Program-made: the position numbers and the translations under genes
Notes under the pieces: generated by a model
Seen by the model: the letters and a program-made list of their open reading frames with translations, nothing else
Told to the model about the DNA's origin: nothing
Databases searched by the model: none
DNA from: Kitasatospora indigofera
GTDB taxonomy: Bacteria; Actinomycetota; Actinomycetes; Streptomycetales; Streptomycetaceae
NCBI RefSeq assembly: GCF_014655955.1
Contig: NZ_BNBO01000006.1
Coordinates: forward strand, 1 to 64,000
Direction: 5' to 3'
Length of the DNA stretch: 64,000 bases
Shown: one piece after another, positions 56,965 through 64,000 of the stretch
How positions within the stretch are numbered: position 1 is the stretch's first letter
Layout: each line of letters opens with the position of its first letter

Positions 56965-58514
56965 CCCCAGCCACCGGCTCGACCGCCCTCGACGGCCGCC
57001 GCCGCGCCCGCGACCTCGACGAACTCGCCGCCGCGGGCGGCCCGATCGACGTCCTGGTGATCGGCGGCGGGGTCACCGGCGCCGGCACGGCCCTGGACGC
57101 CGCCTCGCGCGGGCTGCGCACGGTGCTGGTCGAGTCCCGCGACCTGGCGTTCGGCACCAGCCGGTGGAGCTCCAAGCTCGTCCACGGCGGCCTGCGGTAC
57201 CTGGCCTCCGGCCGGATCGGGGTGGCCCGCGAGAGCGCGGTGGAACGCGGCATCCTGATGACCCGCACGGCCCCGCACCTGGTCCGCGCGCTGCCCCAGC
57301 TCGTACCGCTGCTGCCCTCGACGGGCCGCGGCCGGGCCACGCTCGTCCGGGCCGGATTCCTGGCGGGCGACCTGCTGCGGCTGAGCGCCGGCACGCCGGC
57401 CCGGGTGCTCCCGCGGGTCCGCCGGGTCGGCCCGGCCGAGACCGCCGAACTGGTGCCGGCCGTGCGCCGGGACGGGCTGACCGGCGCGCTGGTCGCCCAC
57501 GACGGCCAGCTGATCGACGACGCCCGGCTGGTCGTCGCGATCGCCCGGACGGCGGCGCAGCACGGCGCCGCGGTCCTGACCAAGGTCCGGGCGGACGAGG
57601 TCACCGGTACCTCGGCGCTGCTCACCGACACGCTCACCGGGCAGACGCTCCGGGTGTCGGCCCGGGCCGTCGTCAACGCCACGGGCGTCTGGGCCGGCGA
57701 GGTGGACCCCGCCGTCCGGCTGCGGCCGAGCCGGGGCACCCATCTGGTCTTCGACGCGGCGGCCTTCGGGCACCCGTCGGCGGCGCTGACCGTGCCCGTG
57801 CCCGGGTCGACCAGCCGTTTCGTCTTCGCGCTGCCGCAGCAGCTCGGGCGGGTGGTGGTCGGCCTGACCGACGAGGACGCGCCCGGCCCCGTCCCGGACG
57901 AGCCGGAGCCGACCGAGCGCGAGATCGCCTTCCTGCTGGAAACCGTCAACATCGCCCTGCAGAGGCGGTTGACCCGCGACGAGGTGCGCGGCGCCTTCGC
58001 CGGGCTGCGTCCGCTGATCGACACCGGTGGCGGCAGCACGGCCGACATCTCCCGCAAGCACGCCGTGCTGGAGTCGCCCTCCGGGGTGCTCACCGTCGTC
58101 GGCGGCAAGCTGACCACCTACCGCAGGATGGCCCAGGACGCGGTGGACGCCGTCCTGCGGGCGCGTGCCCTGACGGCCGGGCCGTGCCGGACGGCGGACC
58201 TCCCGCTGGTCGGCGCGCCGGGGCACCGGGACAGCGCTCCGCCGCCGGGTGACGGCGTACCGGCCTCGCTGACCGCCCGTCACGGCGGGGCGTCGCGGGC
58301 GGTGCTGGACAGCGCGACGGTCGCCCGCCCGCTGGAGCCCGTCGCCCCCGGGATCGGGGTGACCCGCGCCGAGGTGGAGTACGCGCTGACCCACGAGGGC
58401 GCGCTGGACGCGGCCGACGTCCTGGACCGCCGCACCCGTATCGGGCTCGTCCCGGCCGACGCCGAGCGCGCCCGCCCGGCGGTCGAGGAGATCGTGGCCG
58501 CCCACCGGGTCTGA
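56961..58514 (+). CDS. glpD: Glycerol-3-phosphate dehydrogenase/oxidase
   Basis: A 517-residue FAD enzyme that oxidises sn-glycerol 3-phosphate to DHAP, usually at the membrane with quinone as acceptor. The FAD motif is VLVIGGGVTGAGTALDAASR near 31-50, followed by RDLAFGTSRWSSKLVHGGLR and YLASGRIGVARESAVERGIL, classic GlpD sequence. The C-terminal region has DISRKHAVLESPSGVLTVVG and GGKLTTYRRMAQDAVDAVL. The ATG at 56961 overlaps the TetR stop. The product DHAP is the precursor of acyl-DHAP used by alkyl-DHAP synthase, linking it to the divergent gene pair. Confidence 0.93.
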   Translation: MTPATGSTALDGRRRARDLDELAAAGGPIDVLVIGGGVTGAGTALDAASRGLRTVLVESRDLAFGTSRWSSKLVHGGLRYLASGRIGVARESAVERGILMTRTAPHLVRALPQLVPLLPSTGRGRATLVRAGFLAGDLLRLSAGTPARVLPRVRRVGPAETAELVPAVRRDGLTGALVAHDGQLIDDARLVVAIARTAAQHGAAVLTKVRADEVTGTSALLTDTLTGQTLRVSARAVVNATGVWAGEVDPAVRLRPSRGTHLVFDAAAFGHPSAALTVPVPGSTSRFVFALPQQLGRVVVGLTDEDAPGPVPDEPEPTEREIAFLLETVNIALQRRLTRDEVRGAFAGLRPLIDTGGGSTADISRKHAVLESPSGVLTVVGGKLTTYRRMAQDAVDAVLRARALTAGPCRTADLPLVGAPGHRDSAPPPGDGVPASLTARHGGASRAVLDSATVARPLEPVAPGIGVTRAEVEYALTHEGALDAADVLDRRTRIGLVPADAERARPAVEEIVAAHRV

Positions 58515-58801
58515 CGGCTTGTCGCCGCCAGGCGCCGGGTGCCGGCCGGCGGACGCGCCCGCGTCCCGCGCCCCGGCCCCCGCCGTCCGGGGCGCCTCAC
58601 CCGTCGGGGTGGATCCCGGCCGCCAGTGGGCGGAGTGTGCGCAGGGCGTCGGGGCTCCGACGCTTCGTACCCGGAAGATCTGGCTGGACGCCCGATCGCC
58701 CGCGCGGCGGGCGGGTGCCCCGGCTACGGGGTGCCGCCCGCCGCGGGAGGGCACCCGGTGCGCCGACCGAAGCCGTGATCACGAGAGGCGGAGTGGGCCG
58801 A

Positions 58802-60880
58802 ATGTCGCTGTTCGATTCTGATTCTGATCCAGGACCGGTGTCCGTGCGGGCCGCCGGCCGGCGGGGCCGTTCCGGCCCGTGCCGGGCCGGTGTGGCGGGT
58901 GCCGCGGGCCTGGCCCTGCTGCTGGCGTTGCCCGGTGCCGCCTGGGCCGCCCCGGGCGATCTGGACGCCGGGTTCGGGACCGGGGGCAAGGTGACGACCG
59001 ACTTCGGCGCCGGCGGGGACGAGGCCCGTGCCCTGGCGGTCCAGCCGGACGGCCGGATCGTCGCCGCCGGCGTCAAGGACGGTGACTTCGCCCTGGCCCG
59101 GTACAACGCCGACGGCAGCCTGGACGCCGGGTTCGGCACCGGCGGCAAGGTGACGACCGACTTCGACGGCGGCGGGGACGCGGCCAACGGCGTGGCGGTC
59201 CAGGCGGACGGCCGGATCGTCGCCGTGGGTGTCAGCGAGTCGAGTGCCGGGGGCAACTTCTTCAGCCTGGTGCGCTACAACGCCGACGGCAGCCTGGACG
59301 CCGGGTTCGGCACCGGCGGCAAGGTGGTCACGGACTTCGGCAGCGGCGGCGTCGGCGAGGCCTTCGCGGTGGCGGTGCAGGCGGACGCCCGGATCGTGGT
59401 GGCCGGCCTGGACGGCGGTGACTTCGCGCTGGCCCGGTACAACGGCAACGGGAGTCCGGACGCCGGGTTCGGCACCGGCGGCACCGTGCTCACCGACTTC
59501 GGCGGCGGCGCCGACGCCGTCCACGGAGTCGCGGTGCAGGCCGACGGCCGGATCGTCGCGGCCGGTTACACCGGGAACAGCGTCGGCAACTACGACTTCG
59601 CGCTGGCCCGGTACAACGGCAACGGCAGCCCGGACACCGGGTTCGGCACCGGCGGGCGGGTGACCACCGACTTCGGCGCCTTCGAGAGCGCCAACGGCGT
59701 GGCGGTGCAGGCGGACGGCCGGATCGTCGCCGCGGGTGTGAGCGGCAGCGACTTCGCGCTGGCCCGGTACAACGGCAACGGCAGCCCGGACACCGGGTTC
59801 GGCACCGGTGGCCGGGTGACCACCGACTTCGGCGGGTCCGAGAACGCCCAGGCGGTGGCGGTGCAGGGCGACGGCCGGATCGTCGCCGCCGGGTCCGGCG
59901 CCGCGGGTGGCAGCAGCAACTTCGTCCTGGCCCGCTACAACACCCTCGGCGGACTGGACACCGGGTTCGGCACCGGCGGGCGGGTGACCACCGACTTCGG
60001 CGGCTTCGACCAGGCGCACGGGGTCGCCGTGCAGGGCGACGGCCGGATCGTCGCGGCCGGGCTGACCGACAACGACTTCGCGCTCGCCCGCTACCAGGGC
60101 GGGGGCGGCGCGCCCGTGCCCACCGACGTGAACCTGTCGGTCACCAAGTCGGGGCCGTCCACCGTCAGCCTCGGCGACACGGCCTCGTACACCGTGAAGG
60201 TGACCAACACCAGCACCACCCTGCCGGCCACCGCCGTCACCCTGGCGGACACCCTCACCGGGCCCGCCGTCCTGCTGTCGGCCACACCCGGCCAGGGCAC
60301 CTGCAGCACCTCCGCCGCCGGCGCGAGCTGCGCGCTCGGCACCCTGGCCCCGGGGGCGAGCGTCACCGTCACCGTGGTGGTCGAGCCCACGGCCACCGGG
60401 ACGCTCTCCGACCGGGCGACGGTCGGCGCGGCCCAGCCCGACCCGGTGCCGGCCGACAACAGCGCCACGGCGACCACCACGGTGAACAACGCCCACGGCT
60501 GCACGATCATCGGCACCAGCGGCGCCGACAACCTGTTCGGCACCAGCGGGAACAACGTGATCTGCTCGCTCGGCGGCAACGACATGGTCAGCGCGGGCGG
60601 GGGCAACGACATCGTCTACGCCGGCTCCGGGAACGACACGGTCGACGGCGGCAGCGGGAACGACACCCTCTACGGCGGGGCGGGCAACGACAACCTGAAC
60701 GGTTCCACCGGTGCCGACACCCTCAACGGAGGCCCGGGGAGCGACACCTTGACGGGCGGAAACGACAACGACCAGCTGAACGCCGTCGACGGCGTGGCCG
60801 GCAACGACGCGGCCCACGGCGGCACCGGGTTCGACAGCTGCACCGTCGACCCCGGTGACACCGTCACCGGCTGCCCGTAG
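58802..60880 (+). CDS. Secreted delta-60/DUF11/RTX-repeat protein
   Basis: A 692-residue exported protein. A charged N-terminus and hydrophobic core (about 30-48) end at AWAAPG. About eight delta-60 repeats follow (50-440), each about 45-50 residues with PDGRIVAAG, FALARYN and FGTGGKVTTDF. A DUF11 beta domain (about 443-560) begins NLSVTKSGPSTVSLGDTASY. The C-terminus (565-690) has RTX-type nonapeptides such as GGGNDIVYAGSGNDTVDGGS that bind calcium. It is likely a cell-surface or released structural protein. Purine-rich GAGAGGCGGAG lies upstream of the ATG. Confidence 0.85.
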   Translation: MSLFDSDSDPGPVSVRAAGRRGRSGPCRAGVAGAAGLALLLALPGAAWAAPGDLDAGFGTGGKVTTDFGAGGDEARALAVQPDGRIVAAGVKDGDFALARYNADGSLDAGFGTGGKVTTDFDGGGDAANGVAVQADGRIVAVGVSESSAGGNFFSLVRYNADGSLDAGFGTGGKVVTDFGSGGVGEAFAVAVQADARIVVAGLDGGDFALARYNGNGSPDAGFGTGGTVLTDFGGGADAVHGVAVQADGRIVAAGYTGNSVGNYDFALARYNGNGSPDTGFGTGGRVTTDFGAFESANGVAVQADGRIVAAGVSGSDFALARYNGNGSPDTGFGTGGRVTTDFGGSENAQAVAVQGDGRIVAAGSGAAGGSSNFVLARYNTLGGLDTGFGTGGRVTTDFGGFDQAHGVAVQGDGRIVAAGLTDNDFALARYQGGGGAPVPTDVNLSVTKSGPSTVSLGDTASYTVKVTNTSTTLPATAVTLADTLTGPAVLLSATPGQGTCSTSAAGASCALGTLAPGASVTVTVVVEPTATGTLSDRATVGAAQPDPVPADNSATATTTVNNAHGCTIIGTSGADNLFGTSGNNVICSLGGNDMVSAGGGNDIVYAGSGNDTVDGGSGNDTLYGGAGNDNLNGSTGADTLNGGPGSDTLTGGNDNDQLNAVDGVAGNDAAHGGTGFDSCTVDPGDTVTGCP

Positions 60881-60898
60881 CGACCGGCGCGGGACGGC

Positions 60899-60933
60899 CC
60901 GCGGGCCCGGCCGCCGTCGGACCGGGCCCGCGG
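60899..60933. terminator. Terminator after delta-60/RTX gene
   Basis: CCGCGGGCCCGG and CCGGGCCCGCGG pair as a 12-bp stem with an 11-base loop, starting 18 bases after the stop. Confidence 0.65.
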
Positions 60934-61066
60934 ACGCGCGCGTACGGACCGCGGGCCGGCCCCCTCGTCCGGGCCTCCCGGTGGCAGGTGCCGCCGCCCA
61001 CCGGTCCGCCGGTGACGTTGCGGGACTTGACGCACCCTCGGACACGCCGGGACATAGGGTGGGGGC

Positions 61067-61384
61067 ATGGATTCGCACGTGCTTGTCATCGCCGATGTGT
61101 CATGCAGTCCGGAGAACGCCGGGGAGTTCGGCCAGGTCCTGCACGAGTTCGCCGCCGCCTGTCGGGCGGAGCCGGGCTGCCTCTCCTACGAGGTGTTCCG
61201 CTCCGAGGAGTCGCCCGAGCGGTACGTGAGCATCGAGAGGTACGCCGACGCCGCCGCCTTCGCGGCGCACCGCGAGTCCGGCCACTTCCGTGAGATCGGC
61301 CTGGCCCGGCTGATGCCGCTGACCACCGCGCGCGACGTGCAGATGTACGACCCGCCGCGGGAGGTCCCGCCTGCGGGACGGTAG
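61067..61384 (+). CDS. Antibiotic biosynthesis monooxygenase (ABM) domain protein
   Basis: A 105-residue dimeric alpha/beta-barrel protein. VLVIADVSCSPENAGEFGQV starts the fold, followed by CRAEPGCLSYEVFRSEESPE and SIERYADAAAFAAHRESGHF, the standard ABM blocks. Such proteins act as cofactor-free quinone-forming or haem-degrading oxygenases; the substrate is unknown here. It may serve in quinone detoxification. It is convergent with the VOC gene at 61476. Confidence 0.88.
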   Translation: MDSHVLVIADVSCSPENAGEFGQVLHEFAAACRAEPGCLSYEVFRSEESPERYVSIERYADAAAFAAHRESGHFREIGLARLMPLTTARDVQMYDPPREVPPAGR

Positions 61385-61417
61385 CCGCCCCCCGCCCCGC
61401 CGCCCGCACCGCCTGCT

Positions 61418-61461
61418 CCGGGCGGCCCGGGCGGCCCCGAGGGGGCACCCGGGCCGCCCGG
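61418..61461. terminator. Bidirectional terminator between ABM and VOC genes
   Basis: A perfect 14-bp inverted repeat (61418-61431 with 61448-61461) around a 16-base loop in the convergent gap. Confidence 0.7.
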
Positions 61462-61475
61462 CCGGGACCGCCCGG

Positions 61476-61889
61476 TCAGGCAGGCTGCTGGCTGATGTTG
61501 ACCAGCCAGGTGATGCCGAAGCGGTCCGTGCACATGCCGAAGACGTCGCCCCACATCTGCTTCTCCAGCGGGACCGAGACCACGCCGCCGCCGGAGAGCG
61601 CGTCCCAGAAGCCGCGCAGCTCGTCGGCGTCGTCGCCGCTCAGGCTCACCGTGATGGTGTTCCCGGGCTTGTACTCCATGCCCGGCGGGACGTCCGCGGC
61701 CATCAGCGTGTAGCCCTGATCGGTTTCGAGCATGCCGTGCATGATCTTGTCGGCGAAGGGGGCGTCCTTCTGGCCGAAGTCACCGAAGCTGTTCAGCGAC
61801 AGCGTGCCGCCGAAGATCCCCTGGTAGAACTCCATGGCCGGCCGGGCGTCGCCGTTGAAGCTGATGTACGGATTGAGTCGGGAAGGCAC
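61476..61889 (-). CDS. PhnB-like VOC-family protein
   Basis: A 137-residue protein beginning (M)PSRLNPYISFNGDARPAMEF, a PhnB/DUF1428-like VOC start. Later it has EKQMWGDVFGMCTDRFGITW, the conserved W-G-D-x-F-G block of this subgroup. The metal site typical of glyoxalases is incomplete, so a binding or non-metal role is likely. The GTG start at 61889 has CGGAGAA at good spacing. It is divergent from the FMO gene. Confidence 0.88.
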   Translation of the reverse strand: MPSRLNPYISFNGDARPAMEFYQGIFGGTLSLNSFGDFGQKDAPFADKIMHGMLETDQGYTLMAADVPPGMEYKPGNTITVSLSGDDADELRGFWDALSGGGVVSVPLEKQMWGDVFGMCTDRFGITWLVNISQQPA

Positions 61890-62157
61890 GGGATTCTCCG
61901 TTTCGTGACGATGCGTCGGTGCCGGCAGATTAGGCGAAGGCCCGCCGCCGGCCGTGCTGCCTCCCCGCGCGGCCGTCGGATGTCGACCGGTTGCCCCAAC
62001 GCACGGCCGCCCGGTGAGCTGCCGTGACCAGCCCGTCCGGGGTGCCGGAGCGGCCTGCCGACCGGCCCTCGTCACCGGTGTGAACCGTGAATATGCTGGG
62101 CAGTCAAGATCCGTATCCGAGCGAGAACTTCTCTCCTGGCGCCTGTGGAGGCAAACG

Positions 62158-63447
62158 TTGAGCGTGTGCGTGATAGGCGCGGGTCTCTCCGGCATGGCTG
62201 CCGCGTACGCGCTCAGGGAGCGGGGGATCGACTTCGTCTGCCTGGAGAAGGCGCCGGACGTCGGCGGCATCTGGCGGATGCCGGGCGCCGGTGAGCCGGG
62301 CCCGGCCTACCAGGCCCTGCACCTGAACAGCGCCCGCCAGCTGACCGAGTACGCCGGGTTCCCGATGCCGTCCTGGCTGCCCCTCTACCCACGGCACAGC
62401 GATGTCGCCGCCTACCTGCGGTCCTTCGCCGAGTCGGCGGGGCTGCTCCCGCACATCGAGCTGCGCACCCAGGTGGTCGACGTCCGCCAGGGGGCCGACG
62501 AGGCGTGGACGGTCACCAGCCGCGACGCCGGGGGCGTCGAGACGGTCCGCAGCTTCGACCAGGTGATCGTCGCGTCCGGGCACCATTCGGTCCCGGCCCT
62601 GCCGAACCCCCTGCCGCCGGGCGCCGAATCCTTCACCGGAACGATTCTGCACTCGATGGACTACCTGGACGGCCGGGACTTCGCGGGGCAGCGCGTCGTC
62701 GTGGTCGGGCTCGGGGCGTCGGCGGTGGACATCGCAGCGGACCTCTCACGGCACGCCGCGCAGACGGTGATCTCCGTCCGGCGCGGCCTCCACATCGTGC
62801 CGAAGCAGCTCTACGGCATGTCGGTGGACCTGATCGCCGAGGCACCGTGGTTCACCGGCAAGTCCTTCGAGGAGCAGCGGCGCTTCGTCGAGGAGGCCCT
62901 GATGGTGGCGCGCGGCCGGCTGTCGGACTACGGTCTGCCGGAGCCCGACCACCCGGTCTTCTCCTCGGCCGTGACCATCTCGGACGAGATCCTCAGCCGG
63001 ATCCGGCACGGCGCGGTCACTCCCAGGCCCGCGATCGCCGCCCTGGACGGCGACCGGGTGTCCTTCACCGACGGGACCTCGGTCGAGGCGGACGCGATCG
63101 TCTACTGCACGGGCTTCCACATGGCCTTCCCCTTCCTGCCCGCCGGCTGCCCCGCGGGCCCGCAGGGGCCGGTCGAGCTGTACCGGCGGATCGTCGCACC
63201 GGACCGGCCCGGACTGTTCTTCCTGGGCCTGATCCGCCCGGTGGGCTCCATCACGCGCCTGGTGGAGGCGCAGGCGCGCTGGGTGGCGCGGGTCGTCACC
63301 GGTGACGTCGCCCTGCCGCCGGCCGACGTCATGCACAAGGAGATCGACGGGTACCTCGGTGGCATCGCCGAGCGCTACGGGCTGAGCACCGGCTCCTCCG
63401 TGCAGGTGGACGTCGGTTCGTACCTGCGGGAGCTGCAGGACGCGTAG
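62158..63447 (+). CDS. Flavin-containing monooxygenase (FMO family)
   Basis: A 429-residue class B flavoprotein monooxygenase using FAD and NADPH. FAD motif: [20 protein letters not shown] (about 3-22). The FMO fingerprint [11 protein letters not shown] matches FxGxxxHxxxY. NADPH motif: [21 protein letters not shown] conserved GGIWRMPG is near 43-50. The start is a TTG at 62158 with GGAGG six bases upstream; earlier in-frame ATGs would add about 68 residues of unlikely sequence. It converges on the DMATS prenyltransferase gene. FMO/DMATS pairs make prenylated indoles in streptomycetes, where the FMO acts on tryptophan- or indole-derived oxime/nitrile steps. Confidence 0.9.
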   Translation: MSVCVIGAGLSGMAAAYALRERGIDFVCLEKAPDVGGIWRMPGAGEPGPAYQALHLNSARQLTEYAGFPMPSWLPLYPRHSDVAAYLRSFAESAGLLPHIELRTQVVDVRQGADEAWTVTSRDAGGVETVRSFDQVIVASGHHSVPALPNPLPPGAESFTGTILHSMDYLDGRDFAGQRVVVVGLGASAVDIAADLSRHAAQTVISVRRGLHIVPKQLYGMSVDLIAEAPWFTGKSFEEQRRFVEEALMVARGRLSDYGLPEPDHPVFSSAVTISDEILSRIRHGAVTPRPAIAALDGDRVSFTDGTSVEADAIVYCTGFHMAFPFLPAGCPAGPQGPVELYRRIVAPDRPGLFFLGLIRPVGSITRLVEAQARWVARVVTGDVALPPADVMHKEIDGYLGGIAERYGLSTGSSVQVDVGSYLRELQDA

Positions 63448-63469
63448 GGCGGGCCGCCGGCCGGTCCGC

Positions 63470-63506
63470 GGAGCTCTCGTGGGGGCGCAGGATCCACGAG
63501 AGCTCC
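63470..63506. terminator. Bidirectional terminator between FMO and DMATS genes
   Basis: GGAGCTCTCGTGG and CCACGAGAGCTCC form a perfect 13-bp stem with an 11-base loop in the 77-base convergent gap. Confidence 0.8.
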
Positions 63507-63524
63507 CTTCGGTCGCGGCCGGTC

Positions 63525-64000
63525 TCAGTGAACGGCTTCGGCCGGCGGCGAGAGCACGGCCGGCGGCGAGAGCACGGCCGGAGGCCTCACCCGGTAGGCC
63601 TCCGAGGAGATGTACACCGTCACCCGGGGCGGACGGCCCGCCTGGTGGGCGAGCGCCAGATAGGCGATGAGGCCCGCACCGTCCTCCGGGCGCCGCGAGG
63701 TGACGGCGGCGACGGAGTCGAGGAGCGGGGCCGGGTCGGCGCCGTAGTGCCGCAGCAGGGCCGACGCCCGTTCGAGGGCCTCCCCGTCGTGCCGGACGTA
63801 GTCGCGCACCGGGACATGCAAGGTGAAGCCGGCCGGCAGGCCGGTGGCCGACTCCGTGAAAGCGTGGCACGCCAGGCCGGGGCGCCGGTCGAGCACGGTG
63901 TCCTGGCCGTCCTCCAGCCCCGCGGCCGTGCGGAAGAACGCCTCGATCTCGGTGGGACCGGGCCCGTCCTCCATACGGGACAGGCCCCCCGCCGCCGCAG
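63525..64000 (-). CDS. DMATS-type aromatic prenyltransferase, C-terminal part
   Basis: Only the last about 158 residues are in the window; the frame is open to the right edge, so an ATG at 63974 is internal and the gene continues. The visible part has TGLPAGFTLHVPVRDYVRHD and the family-typical RVTVYISSEAYRVRPP near the C-terminus, matching bacterial ABBA-fold prenyltransferases that attach dimethylallyl groups to indoles or tryptophan. The extreme C-terminus carries a duplicated PPAVLS. It converges with the FMO gene, supporting a joint prenyl-indole pathway; no tryptophanase is visible. Confidence 0.85.
   Translation of the reverse strand, partial: AAAGGLSRMEDGPGPTEIEAFFRTAAGLEDGQDTVLDRRPGLACHAFTESATGLPAGFTLHVPVRDYVRHDGEALERASALLRHYGADPAPLLDSVAAVTSRRPEDGAGLIAYLALAHQAGRPPRVTVYISSEAYRVRPPAVLSPPAVLSPPAEAVH
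63541..63576. repeat. 18-bp exact direct repeat inside the DMATS C-terminus
   Basis: GCCGGCGGCGAGAGCACG occurs twice in tandem and encodes a repeated PPAVLS unit near the end of the prenyltransferase. It keeps the frame and extends the tail by six residues. Confidence 0.75.

Overview
The window is very high-GC DNA with GC-rich third codon positions, frequent GTG starts and one-base ATGA/GTGA gene overlaps. This points to a filamentous actinomycete of the Streptomyces/Kitasatospora kind. Genus is an inference from gene content (2-methylisoborneol operon with an encapsulin shell, CebR-type cellulase operators, a contractile injection system); no rRNA or tRNA gene is visible.

Left part (1-25.7 kb) is ordinary accessory metabolism: an alpha/beta hydrolase, a divergent DUF1326/DUF2182 pair, an RNA 2',3'-cyclic phosphodiesterase, a CubicO-like serine hydrolase, a flavin monooxygenase with a divergent TetR regulator, a Nudix-like protein, glutamate decarboxylase, a GH15 glucanohydrolase, an SDR-cydA-cydB operon, a 2-hydroxyacid dehydrogenase and a CaCA-type cation antiporter. 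Two convergent secreted plant-polysaccharide enzymes follow (GH9-CBM3-CBM2 endoglucanase and a clan GH-A enzyme with Fn3 and CBM2). Each has a 14-bp CebR-type palindrome upstream, so they look like one cello-oligosaccharide-induced regulon.

Centre (25.9-45.6 kb) is the main accessory system: a single-strand, translationally coupled operon of 16 genes for a phage-tail-like extracellular/intracellular contractile injection system (eCIS). It encodes sheath, tube, tube-cap/LysM, spike hub, spike base, PAAR-like tip, gp25 wedge, two very large baseplate proteins, tail protein I/beta-helix, a DUF4255 tail-terminator, DUF6519 and several lineage-specific proteins. No AAA+ ATPase, tape measure or recognisable toxin is in the window. 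A CPCC-barstar fusion lies divergently on the left. A zinc-ribbon/polyproline/C-terminal membrane-anchor protein lies convergently on the right. These flanking proteins are the least explained part of the window.

At 47.4-51.2 kb lies a three-gene operon for 2-methylisoborneol: family 2B encapsulin shell with a cyclic-nucleotide-binding-like domain, 2-methylisoborneol synthase with a long disordered N-terminal tail, and geranyl diphosphate 2-C-methyltransferase. It is closed by a perfect 42-bp palindromic terminator.

Right part (51.4-64 kb) holds small oxidoreductase and VOC genes and an NRDE-family protein. Next is a divergent glycerolipid cluster: a diacylglycerol-kinase-like gene and an alkyl-DHAP-synthase-like FAD enzyme facing TetR and GlpD. 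A secreted delta-60/DUF11/RTX-repeat protein follows. The window ends with a flavin monooxygenase converging on the 3' part of a DMATS-type aromatic prenyltransferase, which suggests a prenyl-indole pathway continuing beyond the right edge.
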